From the NCBI GenBank assembly GCA_018712915.1, contig DVGC01000028.1, positions 1 to 55,570 on the forward strand: a stretch of 55,570 bases of DNA, written 5' to 3'. Numbering within the stretch: position 1 is the first letter of the stretch; every line of letters starts with the position of its first letter. Of this stretch, positions 1 to 9,481 are shown piece by piece. The notes beneath the pieces were generated by a model that saw only the letters and a list, made by a program, of their open reading frames with translations, was not told the origin of the DNA and ran no database searches. The stretch comes from Candidatus Copromonas faecavium (nom. illeg.). Its GTDB lineage: Bacteria > Bacillota > Clostridia > Lachnospirales > Lachnospiraceae. Position numbers and translations under genes: made by a program.

Positions 1-129
1 TCGATGAGTTTAGCTAATTATAGCAGAAAACAGGAGATTTTGCTTAAAAATTTCCTGCAAAATCAGCAAAAAATAAAGTGTGGTGGAATTTACCTCTGCA
101 CTGGAATTTAAAATTTCAATTTAGCTTCC

Positions 130-158
130 TTACATTAAGCCGGATTTTGTGTTAAAAT
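130..158 (+). promoter_or_regulatory. Sigma-A promoter upstream of the carD-like gene
   Basis: TTACAT at 130-135 and TAAAAT at 153-158 are separated by 17 bases. Transcription would begin near 165, directly before a terminator-like hairpin, so this promoter would produce a very short RNA unless the hairpin is read through. Confidence 0.6.
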
Positions 159-165
159 AGAAACA

Positions 166-220
166 AGCAGCGAGTCGTTTCGGCAGATAACCTCCGGTTG
201 CCAGAAAACCGCTGCTTTTT
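166..220 (+). terminator. Structured leader ending in an intrinsic terminator
   Basis: AGCAGCG (166-172) pairs with CGCTGCT (210-216) and is followed by a T run to 220. A smaller hairpin (GGCA..AACC with GGTTGCC) lies inside. It starts at the predicted transcription start of the promoter at 130-158 and lies 60 bases before the carD-like gene, so it could be an attenuator or the whole of a roughly 55-nt RNA. It could also terminate a gene upstream of the window. Confidence 0.5.
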
Positions 221-280
221 CTGTTGTTGAATCCCATTAAGTATCTGTATGGGAGGCTGTTTGGAAAGTGAGGCGGGAGA

Positions 281-793
281 ATGTACGAAGTAGGAGCATT
301 GTTGGTTTATGATACAACCGGTGTCTGCAGGGTGGATGATATTGGCATACCGGAAGGGATGAGCCTGCAGGACAAAACACGAAAATACTATAAGCTGTCG
401 CCCGTTTTCGGCAGCGGCACCATTTATATTCCGGTGGATACCAGGGTATTTATGCGGCCGGTGATTTCCAGAGAAGAAGCGGAGACGCTGATTCGGAAAA
501 TTCCGGAAATTCAGGAGGAAGATACCTGTGACATTCACAACCAGAAGGTTTTGGAGGATCATTATAAGGCATCCATTCATACCCATGAATGCGAGGACCT
601 GGTTCAGCTGATTAAAACGGTGTATGCGAAGAAGCGGAAGCTGGAACAGCGGGGAAAAAAGACGGGAAAAACGGATCAGCAGTATATGAAGCGGGCCAAG
701 GAGCTGCTTCACGAGGAGCTGGCAACAGCACTTGAAATCCCTCTCGATGATGTGGAAGGATATATTTCGGGGGTGCTGGAGCAGCAGAGATAG
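281..793 (+). CDS. CarD/TRCF-domain transcriptional regulator
   Basis: This 170-residue protein resembles CarD-family regulators, which bind the beta subunit of RNA polymerase and affect open-complex stability. The N-terminal 60 or so residues form the CarD/RID-like beta fold (MYEVGALLVYDTTGVCRV, then YYKLSPVF and a YIPVDT segment). The helical C-terminal part has the basic heptad-like region KKRKLEQRGKKTGKT, and the ending resembles other short clostridial CarD proteins. The start is ATG at 281, preceded by GGCGGGAG. It is followed by a strong terminator. The same domain occurs inside Mfd at 47178-50729. The target promoters cannot be read from the sequence. Confidence 0.85.
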   Translation: MYEVGALLVYDTTGVCRVDDIGIPEGMSLQDKTRKYYKLSPVFGSGTIYIPVDTRVFMRPVISREEAETLIRKIPEIQEEDTCDIHNQKVLEDHYKASIHTHECEDLVQLIKTVYAKKRKLEQRGKKTGKTDQQYMKRAKELLHEELATALEIPLDDVEGYISGVLEQQR

Positions 794-800
794 GAAACAG

Positions 801-845
801 AAAAAGATGCAGGGACGGAATCAAACCGTTTTCTGCATCTTTTTT
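801..845. terminator. Bidirectional intrinsic terminator
   Basis: AAAGATGCAG (803-812) pairs with CTGCATCTTT (833-842), with ACGG/CCGT helping in the loop. There is a T run on the plus strand and, on the reverse strand, CTTTTTC after the same stem. It lies between the convergent carD-like and activase genes and can serve both. Confidence 0.85.
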
Positions 846-876
846 GCGCGGGAAACCTGATGGAATTTCCGAAAAA

Positions 877-3800
877 TCAGGTGGCGGAAATCTGATCCGT
901 CTCCAGATTCTTAAAGGCAGTGGCCAGCATCAGCTTAATCCGGTTCAGCTGATTTACCTCGCTGGCACCCGGGTCATAGTCCACGGCGATGATATTGGCG
1001 TGCGGATACTGGTGACGCAGTTCCTTGATGACGCCTTTGCCGACGATATGGTTGGGCAGGCAGCCGAAGGGCTGAACGCAGACGATATTGCCCACTCCGC
1101 TGTGAATCAGTTCCAGCATTTCTCCGGTTAAGAACCATCCTTCTCCGGTTTGATTGCCGAGGGAAACGAAGTTGCTGGCCATGGATGCCAGATCCCGGAT
1201 CCTGGAAGGCGGAGTAAAGTGACGGCTCTTTTCCAGCTCGATTCTTGCTGTTTTTCTCATGTATTCCAGCAGGGAAATTCCCATGTTGCACAAATATGCG
1301 GTGGAATATTTGGTTCCCAGATTTTCTGCTTTAAAGTTGCTGTTGTAGAAGCAGTACAGAAGGAAATCCATCAAATCCGGCATGACGGCCTCGGCTCCTT
1401 CCGCTTCCAGAAGCTCCACAATGTGGTTGTTGGCTGTCGGCGAGAACTTTACAAGAATTTCTCCGACGATGCCGACTCTGGGCTTTTTGACGTTGTTTCT
1501 GGGAAGCTCGTCAAAGTCATGGATGATGCCTTTGACATTCCGCATAAACTCCATCATTCCCGGACTGCGCTTGGATAAGGCCTTAATGCAGATGGCCTTC
1601 CACTTCTTGTGAAGATCATCGGCAGAACCGGCGTATTTTTCGTAGGGCCGGGTGGCGTACAGTACCCGCATGAAGACGTCTCCGTAAACTACTGCCTGCA
1701 GGGCCTTCATCAGCATGGCCGGCGTATAGGAAAAGCCGGGGTTGGTCTCCATGCCGTTGGCATTGATGGAGATAACCGGTACCTGGGGGATTCCTGCCTT
1801 TTCCAGGGCACGGCGGATGAAGCCGATGTAATTGGAGGCACGGCAGCCGCCGCCGGTCTGGCTCATGATCACGGCCGTCTTATTTAAATCATATTTTCCT
1901 GACAGCAGGGCGTCCATGATCTGGCCGATGACGATCAGGGACGGATAGCAGGCATCGTTGTTGACGTATTTTAATCCTGTATCCACCGCGGTTTTATCAT
2001 CGTTCTGCAGGACCACCAGATTGTAACCGAAACTGCGGATGGCCGGTTCGATGAGCTCGAAGTGAATCGGCGACATCTGGGGGCAGAGCAGTGTGTAGTC
2101 TTTTTTCATTTCCTTGGTGAATACCACCCGGTTGTAGGCGCTTGATACCACCGTTCTCGTATAGTGGCGTTCCTTGCGGACCCGCAGAGCCGAAATCAAG
2201 GAACGGATTCGGATTCTGGCCGCACCCAGGTTATTAACCTCATCGATTTTCAGCACCGTATAAATTTTTCCGGAACCGGTCAGAATATCGCTGACCTGGT
2301 CGGTGGTTACTGCATCCAGACCGCAGCCGAAGGAATTGAGCTGTACCAGATCCAGATTCTCCTGGGTCTTGACGAAGGAAGCAGCCGCATAAAGCCGGGA
2401 ATGGTACATCCACTGGTCGGTTACAATCAGGGGGCGTTCCACCTTGGCCAGATGGGAAATCGAATCTTCGGTGAGGACCGCAAAGCCGTAGGAAGTAATC
2501 ATATCGGCGATTCCGTGGTTGATTTCCGGGTCAATATGATAGGGCCGTCCGGCCAGAACGATTCCATGCTTTCCGGTGGCCTTTAACCAGGACAGCACCT
2601 CCTCGCCTTTCTTTTCCACATCTCTTCGCACTGCTGCCATCTCTTCCCAGGCTTTTTTTGCCGCAGCTTTAGTCTCGGATTCCGGAATATCAAATTCCTT
2701 TTTAAAGACTTCAGCCAGCTGCCTGGATAAGATTGCTTCACTGGTGAAGGCCATGAAAGGATTGAGGAATTTGATGTTTTTCTCCTTCAGCTCCTCCATA
2801 TTGTTTTTAATGTTCTCTGAATAGGAGGTTACAATCGGGCAGTTATAATGGTTTCCGGCGCCCTCAACTTCCTTGCGCTCATAAGGAATGCAGGGATAGA
2901 AGATAAAAGGCACGTCCTGTTTGATCAGCCACTCCACATGGCCGTGGGCCAGTTTGGCCGGATAGCATTCGGACTCACTGGGGATGGTTTCGATACCCAG
3001 CTCATAAATCTTCCGGTTGGACTGGGGGGAGAGAAGGACGCGGAAGCCCAGCTCTTTAAAGAACACCGCCCAGAACGGGAAGTTTTCATACATATTCAGT
3101 ACACGCGGGATGCCTACCGTTCCCCTGGCTGCCAGATCAGCCGTCAGAGGCTCGTAATCAAACAGCCGGTGATACTTGTAGTTATAAAGGTTTGGAATGT
3201 CCCGCTTGGCTTTTTCAATTCCCAGTCCTCTTTCGCAGCGGTTGCCGGAAATATACTGGCGGCCGCCTTCAAACCGGTTGATGGTGAGCACGCAGTTGTT
3301 GTTGCAGCCCCGGCACCGGCTCATGGAGGTGGTATAGGTCAGATTGATAATTTTGTCCAGCGGCAGCATGGTGGTTTCCTTCGGTTCATGCTGGTACCGC
3401 TCTCTGGCAATGAGGGCGGCGCCGAAGGCACCCATAATTCCTGCAATATCCGGGCGGATGGCATTTCCGCCGGAAATTTTCTCAAAGCTGCGAAGAACGG
3501 CGTCGTTGTAGAAGGTACCGCCCTGAACCACCACGTTTTTGCCGAGATCTGCGGCAGAGGTAATCTTGATTACCTTAAACAGGGCATTCTTGATGACCGA
3601 ATAGGCCAGTCCGGCGGAAATATCTGCCACCGATGCGCCTTCCTTCTGGGCCTGCTTGACGTTGGAGTTCATGAATACGGTACATCTGGTGCCCAGATCG
3701 ATGGGGTTCTTGGCAAACAAAGCTTCCTTTGCGAAATCCTGAACCGTATAATTCAGGGAATTGGCAAAGGTTTCAATGAAAGAACCGCAGCCCGAGGAGC

Positions 3801-5130
3801 AGGCTTCGTTTAACTGGACGCTGTCCACGGTTCCGTCTTTGATCCGGATGCATTTCATGTCCTGACCGCCGATGTCCAGAATACAGTCTACCGCCGGATC
3901 GAAAAAGGCAGCCGCATAATAGTGGGAGATGGTTTCCACCTCGCCTTCATCCAGAAGGAAGGCGGCCTTTAACAGGGCCTCTCCGTATCCTGTGGAGCAG
4001 GAGCGGGCGATTTTTACGCCTGGAGGCAGCAGTTCCTTAATTTCCTTCATGGAGCGGATGGCCGTGGCCAGCGGGCTTCCGTTGTTGCTGCTGTAAAAAT
4101 GATAAAGCAGAGAACCATCTTCGCCCACAAGAGCGATTTTTGTTGTGGTGGAGCCTGCATCGATGCCCAGGAAGCAGTTTCCCTGATAGGTGCTTAAGTC
4201 ACCGCGTTTTACTTTATATTGATTGTGCTGCTCCGTAAATTCCCGGTATTCCTCTTCATCCTTAAAGAGAGGCTCCATCCGCTTTACTTCAAATTCCATT
4301 TTGATTCCGCCGGATAAATCGGAAATCATGTTGTCCAGTTCAAAAACCGGTTCTTCCTTTGTATTCATGGCGGCGCCTACGGCTGCAAACAGATGGGAAT
4401 GCTCCGGAGCGATAATCTGTTCGCCGCTCAAATTCAATGTGCGGATGAAGGCAGCCCGCAGCTCCGAAAGGAAGTGAAGCGGGCCTCCGAGAAAGGCCAC
4501 GTTGCCCCGGATGGGTTTTCCGCAGGCCAAACCGCTGATGGTCTGGTTTACAACTGCCTGAAAGATGGATGCGGCCAGATCTTCTCTGGTGGCGCCTTCG
4601 TTGATCAGAGGCTGAATGTCTGATTTTGCAAATACGCCGCACCGGGCAGCAATGGGATAGATGGCCTTATAATGTTTCGCATACTCATTGAGTCCTGCCG
4701 CATCGGTCTGCAGCAGGGCGGCCATCTGATCAATAAAGGAACCGGTGCCGCCGGCGCAGATTCCGTTCATGCGCTGGTCAATGCCGCCGGTAAAATAGAT
4801 GATTTTCGCATCTTCTCCGCCCAGTTCGATGGCCACATCAGTCTGGGGAGCGAAGTCCTGCAGAGCAGTAGCCACGGCTACTACTTCCTGAATAAACGGA
4901 ATATGTAGGTGTCCGGACAGCGTCAGGCCGCCGGAACCGGTGATGCTGGGGCGAAGAGAAATTTCTCCCAGCTGTTCTCTGCATTTTTTCAGCAGGGACG
5001 CCAGGGTCTCCTGGATGTTGGCAAAGTGCCGTTCATAATCTGCAAACAAAATGTTACCGCAGTCGTCGATGACAGCAATTTTTACAGTAGTGGAACCGAT
5101 ATCGATTCCAAGACGATAGCATTGATTCAT
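877..5130 (-). CDS. Giant 2-hydroxyacyl-CoA dehydratase activase-type protein
   Basis: This 1417-residue protein combines several modules of the HgdC/BcrAD-BadFG activase family. Such proteins use ATP and a [4Fe-4S] cluster to send a low-potential electron to 2-hydroxyacyl-CoA dehydratase-type enzymes. Two ASKHA ATPase modules are visible. The first begins [16 protein letters not shown] near residue 4 and has [11 protein letters not shown]. The second, near residue 320, begins [15 protein letters not shown] and has [11 protein letters not shown] cysteine cluster [11 protein letters not shown] lies near residue 620, then a DUF2229-like and a dehydratase-D-like part. The start is chosen at ATG 5130 because [10 protein letters not shown] is the natural family N-terminus. 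The ribosome site is 22 bases upstream with a palindrome between (see findings). The partner enzyme is not in this window, so the substrate is unknown. Confidence 0.85.
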   Translation of the reverse strand: MNQCYRLGIDIGSTTVKIAVIDDCGNILFADYERHFANIQETLASLLKKCREQLGEISLRPSITGSGGLTLSGHLHIPFIQEVVAVATALQDFAPQTDVAIELGGEDAKIIYFTGGIDQRMNGICAGGTGSFIDQMAALLQTDAAGLNEYAKHYKAIYPIAARCGVFAKSDIQPLINEGATREDLAASIFQAVVNQTISGLACGKPIRGNVAFLGGPLHFLSELRAAFIRTLNLSGEQIIAPEHSHLFAAVGAAMNTKEEPVFELDNMISDLSGGIKMEFEVKRMEPLFKDEEEYREFTEQHNQYKVKRGDLSTYQGNCFLGIDAGSTTTKIALVGEDGSLLYHFYSSNNGSPLATAIRSMKEIKELLPPGVKIARSCSTGYGEALLKAAFLLDEGEVETISHYYAAAFFDPAVDCILDIGGQDMKCIRIKDGTVDSVQLNEACSSGCGSFIETFANSLNYTVQDFAKEALFAKNPIDLGTRCTVFMNSNVKQAQKEGASVADISAGLAYSVIKNALFKVIKITSAADLGKNVVVQGGTFYNDAVLRSFEKISGGNAIRPDIAGIMGAFGAALIARERYQHEPKETTMLPLDKIINLTYTTSMSRCRGCNNNCVLTINRFEGGRQYISGNRCERGLGIEKAKRDIPNLYNYKYHRLFDYEPLTADLAARGTVGIPRVLNMYENFPFWAVFFKELGFRVLLSPQSNRKIYELGIETIPSESECYPAKLAHGHVEWLIKQDVPFIFYPCIPYERKEVEGAGNHYNCPIVTSYSENIKNNMEELKEKNIKFLNPFMAFTSEAILSRQLAEVFKKEFDIPESETKAAAKKAWEEMAAVRRDVEKKGEEVLSWLKATGKHGIVLAGRPYHIDPEINHGIADMITSYGFAVLTEDSISHLAKVERPLIVTDQWMYHSRLYAAASFVKTQENLDLVQLNSFGCGLDAVTTDQVSDILTGSGKIYTVLKIDEVNNLGAARIRIRSLISALRVRKERHYTRTVVSSAYNRVVFTKEMKKDYTLLCPQMSPIHFELIEPAIRSFGYNLVVLQNDDKTAVDTGLKYVNNDACYPSLIVIGQIMDALLSGKYDLNKTAVIMSQTGGGCRASNYIGFIRRALEKAGIPQVPVISINANGMETNPGFSYTPAMLMKALQAVVYGDVFMRVLYATRPYEKYAGSADDLHKKWKAICIKALSKRSPGMMEFMRNVKGIIHDFDELPRNNVKKPRVGIVGEILVKFSPTANNHIVELLEAEGAEAVMPDLMDFLLYCFYNSNFKAENLGTKYSTAYLCNMGISLLEYMRKTARIELEKSRHFTPPSRIRDLASMASNFVSLGNQTGEGWFLTGEMLELIHSGVGNIVCVQPFGCLPNHIVGKGVIKELRHQYPHANIIAVDYDPGASEVNQLNRIKLMLATAFKNLETDQISAT

Positions 5131-5136
5131 GCGGAC

Positions 5137-5160
5137 GGGGAACCTTCCCCTACCTCCTTT
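5137..5160 (-). promoter_or_regulatory. Distant ribosome site with intervening palindrome
   Basis: On the minus strand AAAGGAGG (5160-5153) is followed by a 14-base palindrome GGGGAAGGTTCCCC (5150-5137) and then six bases to the ATG at 5130. Linear spacing is too long (22 bases), but folding the palindrome would leave about eight bases. Confidence 0.55.
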
Positions 5161-5269
5161 GTGATATCTAAAAACCGGCGTCAGGCGCTTGTGAGGCGCT
5201 GGCGCCGAATCCTGCATCAGAAACCGTTTCTGATGTTAAACCTACATTAATATATGATAAGCATCCATG

Positions 5270-5298
5270 ATTATAGCATAATTTTTTTTGAAAGACAA
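5270..5298 (-). promoter_or_regulatory. Sigma-A promoter of the activase gene
   Basis: Read on the minus strand: TTGTCT at 5298-5293, 17 bases, then a perfect TATAAT at 5275-5270. Transcription would start near 5263, giving a 5' leader of about 130 bases that includes the palindrome before the start codon. Confidence 0.75.
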
Positions 5299-5423
5299 TT
5301 GCTCCGGGAAGGATACCGATGGAGAAAATGGTTAAAATTATGTAAAGTTTTTGTTGAAAAAAACGGGATTGTGGATATTTTTCCTGACTTTGACATTCCT
5401 CTCAAGTTTAAAGCCTAAAAGGT

Positions 5424-5453
5424 TTGACAAATGAAATGGGAGGGAATTATAAT
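5424..5453 (+). promoter_or_regulatory. Sigma-A promoter of the rhomboid-like gene
   Basis: TTGACA at 5424-5429 and TATAAT at 5448-5453 are separated by 18 bases. Because the promoter overlaps the upstream part of the open frame, the gene cannot start at 5424, which supports the start at 5496. Between this and the activase start (5131-5423) I see only the divergent promoter and AT-rich DNA. Confidence 0.8.
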
Positions 5454-5495
5454 AACCAACGTAGGAAAACAAGAATCGAAGAAAGGAATTTTTCA

Positions 5496-6410
5496 ATGGA
5501 TTTACTCAACAGGCTGGAGCGAAAACTGGGAAAATATGCGATCCCCAATCTGATGTATTATGTGGTGATCCTGTACGCAATTGGAATGGTGGTTCAGATG
5601 TTCGCTCCGTCGTTTTATGTCCAGTATCTGATGCTGGACGCGAGAGCGATTCTTCACGGCCAGATATGGCGGATTGTGACGTTTATGATTTGGCCCCCCT
5701 CCAGCAGTCTTTTCTTTAATCTGCTGGCAATTTATCTTTATTATAGTCTTGGGACGACACTGGAGCGGGTATGGGGAACCTTCCGGTTTAATGTATACTT
5801 TTTTATGGGAATCCTGGGACATGTGCTGGCTGCGCTGCTGATTTATCTTCTTACGGGGAATGTATATGTTCTGACAACGGACTATCTGAACTTTTCGCTG
5901 TTCTTTGCCTTTGCAGCCACATTCCCGGATATGGAGTTTTATCTGTTTTTCGTGATTCCGATCAAGGCAAAATGGCTGGCGGTTTTTGACGGCGCTTATT
6001 TCCTTTATGGATTCTTATTCGGAGGAATGGCCAACCGGATTGCAATCGCCATGTCTTTGCTGAATTTTGTGGTGTATTTCCTGATGTCCAAAGGCTCAAA
6101 ATACAATCCCAAGGAAATCAGGAGAAAGCAGAAATTCCGTTCCCAGATGCGGGAGGCAGCCCAGACAGTGAAGTCGGGGACGCGCCATCGCTGTGCTGTC
6201 TGCGGACGGACAGAAGCGGACGATCCCAATCTGGTATTCCGTTACTGCTCCAAATGTGAGGGAGATTATGAATACTGTCAGGATCATCTGTATACCCACC
6301 AGCATGTGACCCGCGGCGGAATGGATCCGAGGCAGGGAGGAAACGGTTCGGTGCAGGGAAACGGTTACCGGCAGGGAGACAATGGTCCGGCACACCCGGG
6401 ACAGAGATAG
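5496..6410 (+). CDS. Rhomboid-fold membrane protein with C-terminal zinc ribbon
   Basis: The protein has 304 residues. The start is ATG 5496, with GAAAGGAA seven bases before it and the promoter just upstream. About six hydrophobic segments fill residues 20-195, and the segment FFNLLAIYLYYSLGTTLERV followed by WGTFRF resembles the HLxxNxxxL...GxxxE...G..RF signature of rhomboids. I find neither the catalytic GxSG serine motif nor the matching histidine, so it is probably a non-proteolytic member (pseudo-rhomboid/derlin type). A cytoplasmic tail (about residues 215-285) has paired cysteines, CAVCGRT and YCSKCEGDYEYCQDH, consistent with a zinc ribbon. The extreme C-terminus is Gly/Gln/Asn-rich and low in complexity. 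The function is not known; membrane quality control or scaffolding would be a guess. Confidence 0.7.
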   Translation: MDLLNRLERKLGKYAIPNLMYYVVILYAIGMVVQMFAPSFYVQYLMLDARAILHGQIWRIVTFMIWPPSSSLFFNLLAIYLYYSLGTTLERVWGTFRFNVYFFMGILGHVLAALLIYLLTGNVYVLTTDYLNFSLFFAFAATFPDMEFYLFFVIPIKAKWLAVFDGAYFLYGFLFGGMANRIAIAMSLLNFVVYFLMSKGSKYNPKEIRRKQKFRSQMREAAQTVKSGTRHRCAVCGRTEADDPNLVFRYCSKCEGDYEYCQDHLYTHQHVTRGGMDPRQGGNGSVQGNGYRQGDNGPAHPGQR

Positions 6411-6488
6411 GGTATGGTCTGGGACGGCATCATCTGATGCGCAGGGGAAGGGTTTTCACATCAATGTTAGACAGGAGGATATTTCATA

Positions 6489-7928
6489 ATGAAAAAGACT
6501 AAAATTATCTGTACCATGGGCCCAAACACGGATGACAAGGAGATCATGAGGCAGCTTGTTTTAAATGGAATGGATGTGGCTCGTTTCAACTTTTCCCACG
6601 GCGATCACGAGGAGCATAAGAAGCGGTTTCAGCTGATGCGGGAAGTGGCTGAGGAGGAGGGGATTCCTGTGGCCGCTTTGCTGGATACCAAAGGCCCGGA
6701 AATCCGTACAGGTGTACTGAAAAACGGAAAAAAGATCACGCTGACCGCCGGAAATGAGATTGTTCTGACGACAGAGGATGTGATTGGCGATGAAAAACAG
6801 ATTCATATCAATTACAATGGTCTTCAGGACGACGTGAAGCCGGGTAATGTGATTCTGATTGACGATGGTTTGATTGAGCTTTCTGTAGAAAAGGTAGAAG
6901 GCGTAAAAATTTACTGCCGGATTGTCAATGGCGGTGAGCTGGGAGAAAGAAAGGGCGTTAATGTGCCCAATGTAAAGATTAAGCTGCCGGCGCTGACGGA
7001 TAAAGATAAGGAAGATATCCGGTTTGGAATTGAGCTGGGCTTCGACTATATTGCGGCCTCCTTCGTCCGCTCCGCAGACGCAATCCGTGAGATTCGCGGA
7101 ATCCTTACGGATGCAGGTTCCAGCATGGGAATCATTGCAAAGATTGAAAACGCAGAGGGACTGGAAAATCTGGACGAAATTATTGAGGCCAGCGACGGAA
7201 TCATGGTGGCAAGAGGCGACCTTGGCGTGGAGGTTTCTCCGGAGCGCCTGCCATTCCTTCAGAAAACCATGATTCAGAAATGCAGTCTGGCCTGCAAAGT
7301 GGTGATTACCGCCACCCAGATGCTGGATTCCATGATCCGTAATCCCCGTCCCACCCGGGCAGAGGTGACGGACGTGGCCAACGCGGTATACGATGGAACC
7401 GATGTGGTGATGCTTTCCGGTGAGACGGCCAACGGAAAATATCCGGTGGAAGCACTGAAAATGATGGTGCATATTGTGGAGGAGAGCGAGTCCCATCTGG
7501 ACGACAGCTTCTTTAAACGGAGAGTTGTTTCCGATGACAACAGCCATAATATTTCCAACGCAGTCTGTTACTCGTCCGTAACAACGGCAAGAGCGCTGGG
7601 GGCAAAAGTGATTGTGGCGCCCAGCATCAGCGGCTACACAGCCAGAATGCTTTCCAAATGGCATCCAAAGACCAGACTGATCGGTTTGTCGCCCAGTCTG
7701 ACGGCAGTCCGCAAGATGCAGCTTTACTGGGGTGTAACACCCTATCAGGCCAAGAGGGAAGAGTCCACCGATGACCTGGTAATCCACAGCATTGAGCTAT
7801 TAAAAGAAAAGGGAATTGTAAAAGAAGGCGACCTGGCGATTGTAACGGCGGGCGTGGTAAACAGTGCCAGAAAATACGAACCGGCTGCGGCCACCAACAG
7901 CATGAGGGTGGTCAATGTCAGCGCTTAA
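6489..7928 (+). CDS. pyk: Pyruvate kinase
   Basis: Pyruvate kinase converts phosphoenolpyruvate and ADP to pyruvate and ATP in the cytoplasm. The 479-residue length is that of the classical enzyme without the extra PEP-utiliser domain found in Bacillus. MKKTKIICTMGPNTDD opens the barrel, RFNFSHGDHEEH carries the substrate-binding arginine and asparagine, DTKGPEIRTG is the ADP/K+ loop, IIAKIENAEGLENLDEI has the catalytic lysine, and the family signature MVARGDLGVEV and ATQMLDSM follow. The B domain is residues 70-165 and the regulatory C domain starts near 345. The ribosome site is ACAGGAGG before ATG 6489. No clear promoter is visible in the 78-base gap, so it may be co-transcribed with the preceding gene, and lysA-like follows after 39 bases. 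Confidence 0.97.
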   Translation: MKKTKIICTMGPNTDDKEIMRQLVLNGMDVARFNFSHGDHEEHKKRFQLMREVAEEEGIPVAALLDTKGPEIRTGVLKNGKKITLTAGNEIVLTTEDVIGDEKQIHINYNGLQDDVKPGNVILIDDGLIELSVEKVEGVKIYCRIVNGGELGERKGVNVPNVKIKLPALTDKDKEDIRFGIELGFDYIAASFVRSADAIREIRGILTDAGSSMGIIAKIENAEGLENLDEIIEASDGIMVARGDLGVEVSPERLPFLQKTMIQKCSLACKVVITATQMLDSMIRNPRPTRAEVTDVANAVYDGTDVVMLSGETANGKYPVEALKMMVHIVEESESHLDDSFFKRRVVSDDNSHNISNAVCYSSVTTARALGAKVIVAPSISGYTARMLSKWHPKTRLIGLSPSLTAVRKMQLYWGVTPYQAKREESTDDLVIHSIELLKEKGIVKEGDLAIVTAGVVNSARKYEPAAATNSMRVVNVSA

Positions 7929-7967
7929 AAAACCTGGGCACAGACAGATGAAGGAGGAAATCGATAC

Positions 7968-9242
7968 ATGGAGAAAAGACCGTTTGTAACCAAAGAGCAG
8001 CTGGAGCAGATTGCTGAGACTTATCCCACCCCCTTTTATCTTTATGATGAGAAGGGAATCCGGGAGAATGCCAGGAAATTAAAAGACGCCTTTGCATGGA
8101 ATAAGGGATTTAAAGAATATTTTGCCGTCAAGGCCACTCCGAACCCGTTTATTCTGAACATTTTAAAGGAGATGGGCTGCGGTACGGACTGCTCTTCTAA
8201 AACGGAGCTTCTGATGTCCGATGCCTGCGGATTTACCGGACATGAGATTATGTTCTCCTCCAATGATACGCCTCAGGAAGAATTTGAACTGGCAGGAGAG
8301 CTGGGAGCCATCATTAATCTGGATGACTTTACGCATATCGAGTTTGTGGAGCAGGCTTTGGGAAAGATTCCGGAAACCATCTGCTGTCGGTTCAATCCGG
8401 GCGGACTGTTTAAGATTTCCAATGACATTATGGACAACCCCGGTGATGCCAAATATGGAATGACGGAGGAGCAGATTACAGAGGCCTATAAAATTCTGAA
8501 GGCAAAGGGAGCCAGATATTTTGGAATTCATGCGTTTCTTGCCAGCAACACAGTGACCAATGAATATTATCCGCTGCTGGCCAAGGTGCTGTTTGAGCTG
8601 GCGGTGCGCTTAAAGAAGGCCACCGGTGCGGATATCCGGTTTATTAATCTTTCCGGAGGAATCGGCGTTCCCTACCGTCCTGATCAGGAGCCCAATGACA
8701 TTGCGGTTATCGGAGAAGGCGTAAGAAAGGTTTACGAGGAAATCCTTGTTCCGGCGGGAATGGGAGATGTGGCAATTTATACGGAGCTGGGCCGCTTTAT
8801 GTTAGCGCCTTACGGAGCGCTTGTGACCAGAGCCATCCATGAAAAGCACACATATAAGGAATACATCGGCGTGGATGCCTGCGCGGTCAACCTGATGCGG
8901 CCGGCCATGTACGGCGCTTACCACCATATCACCGTGATGGGGAAGGAAGATGCTCCCTGCGACCATAAGTATGATATTACCGGTTCTCTCTGCGAAAACA
9001 ACGACAAGTTTGCCATTGACCGGATGCTTCCCAAAATCGACAGAGGAGATCTGCTGTTTATCCATGATGCAGGAGCCCATGGCTTCGCAATGGGATATAA
9101 TTACAACGGTAAATTAAAGAGCGCAGAGCTTCTGCTGAAGGAGGACGGAAGCGTCCAGATGATCCGGCGCGCAGAGACGCCGGCGGATTACTTTGCCACC
9201 TTTGATTTCTGTGATATTTTAAAGAACGTAAGAACGAAATAA
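7968..9242 (+). CDS. lysA: Diaminopimelate decarboxylase-like PLP enzyme
   Basis: The predicted role is decarboxylation of meso-diaminopimelate to lysine, the last step of lysine synthesis. It is a 424-residue fold-type III PLP enzyme. The N-terminal barrel has YFAVKATPNPFIL, whose lysine would bind PLP. INLSGGIGVPYRP is the glycine-rich phosphate-binding segment, and the C-terminal beta domain has GSLCENNDKF and DAGAHGFAMGYNYNG, matching the CESGD and GAY motifs. One divergence is that the usual HCHIGS-type segment reads IHAFLASN. The length and remaining motifs fit LysA, but activity on a related amino acid such as ornithine or carboxynorspermidine cannot be excluded. It is separated from pyk by 39 bases with an AAGGAGG site, so the two are probably co-transcribed. 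Confidence 0.82.
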   Translation: MEKRPFVTKEQLEQIAETYPTPFYLYDEKGIRENARKLKDAFAWNKGFKEYFAVKATPNPFILNILKEMGCGTDCSSKTELLMSDACGFTGHEIMFSSNDTPQEEFELAGELGAIINLDDFTHIEFVEQALGKIPETICCRFNPGGLFKISNDIMDNPGDAKYGMTEEQITEAYKILKAKGARYFGIHAFLASNTVTNEYYPLLAKVLFELAVRLKKATGADIRFINLSGGIGVPYRPDQEPNDIAVIGEGVRKVYEEILVPAGMGDVAIYTELGRFMLAPYGALVTRAIHEKHTYKEYIGVDACAVNLMRPAMYGAYHHITVMGKEDAPCDHKYDITGSLCENNDKFAIDRMLPKIDRGDLLFIHDAGAHGFAMGYNYNGKLKSAELLLKEDGSVQMIRRAETPADYFATFDFCDILKNVRTK

Positions 9243-9310
9243 AAACGTGAGAGAAAAAGGAAACGTGGGAGCAGAATAAAACGCGGGAGAAACGTAAGAA
9301 CGAAATAAAA
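9225..9310 (+). repeat. Degenerate ~19-bp tandem repeat across the lysA stop codon
   Basis: The 20-mer aacgtaagaacgaaataaaa occurs exactly at 9225-9244 (spanning the stop codon) and again at 9291-9310. Between them are diverged copies beginning aacgtgagag, aacgtgggag and aacgcgggag. The period is about 18-20 bp. No coding role is apparent. Confidence 0.75.
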
Positions 9311-9348
9311 CCTCGGGAAGCGGGCTGGGCCGGCTTCTGAAAAGAAAT

Positions 9349-9390
9349 GGGTCCGGCCTGGCAGCGCTTTGCTGAAGGCGGACCCGTTTT
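9349..9390 (+). terminator. Terminator of pyk-lysA
   Basis: GGGTCCG (9349-9355) pairs with CGGACCC (9379-9385) and is followed by GTTTT. The large loop contains a short GC-rich segment. Confidence 0.7.
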
Positions 9391-9430
9391 CAAATTTATG
9401 AGTCAGTGGCTGCTTTTTCAGACAGCCGGG

Positions 9431-9465
9431 CGGGTTGGGAGAGCAATTTTTTGCTTCCAACCCGG
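9431..9465 (+). other. Stem-loop
   Basis: CGGGTTGG (9431-9438) pairs with CCAACCCG, and an inner AGCAA pairs with TTGCT around a T loop. No useful T run follows on the plus strand. It may be a remnant terminator or a second structure at the end of the lysA transcript. Confidence 0.45.
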
Positions 9466-9481
9466 TTTATGGTCGGTCATG

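Noticed and set aside
877-3813. Many plus-strand frames (up to about 320 codons) opposite the activase gene
   Set aside because: They are antisense shadows of a strongly recognisable protein and show no family features or ribosome sites.
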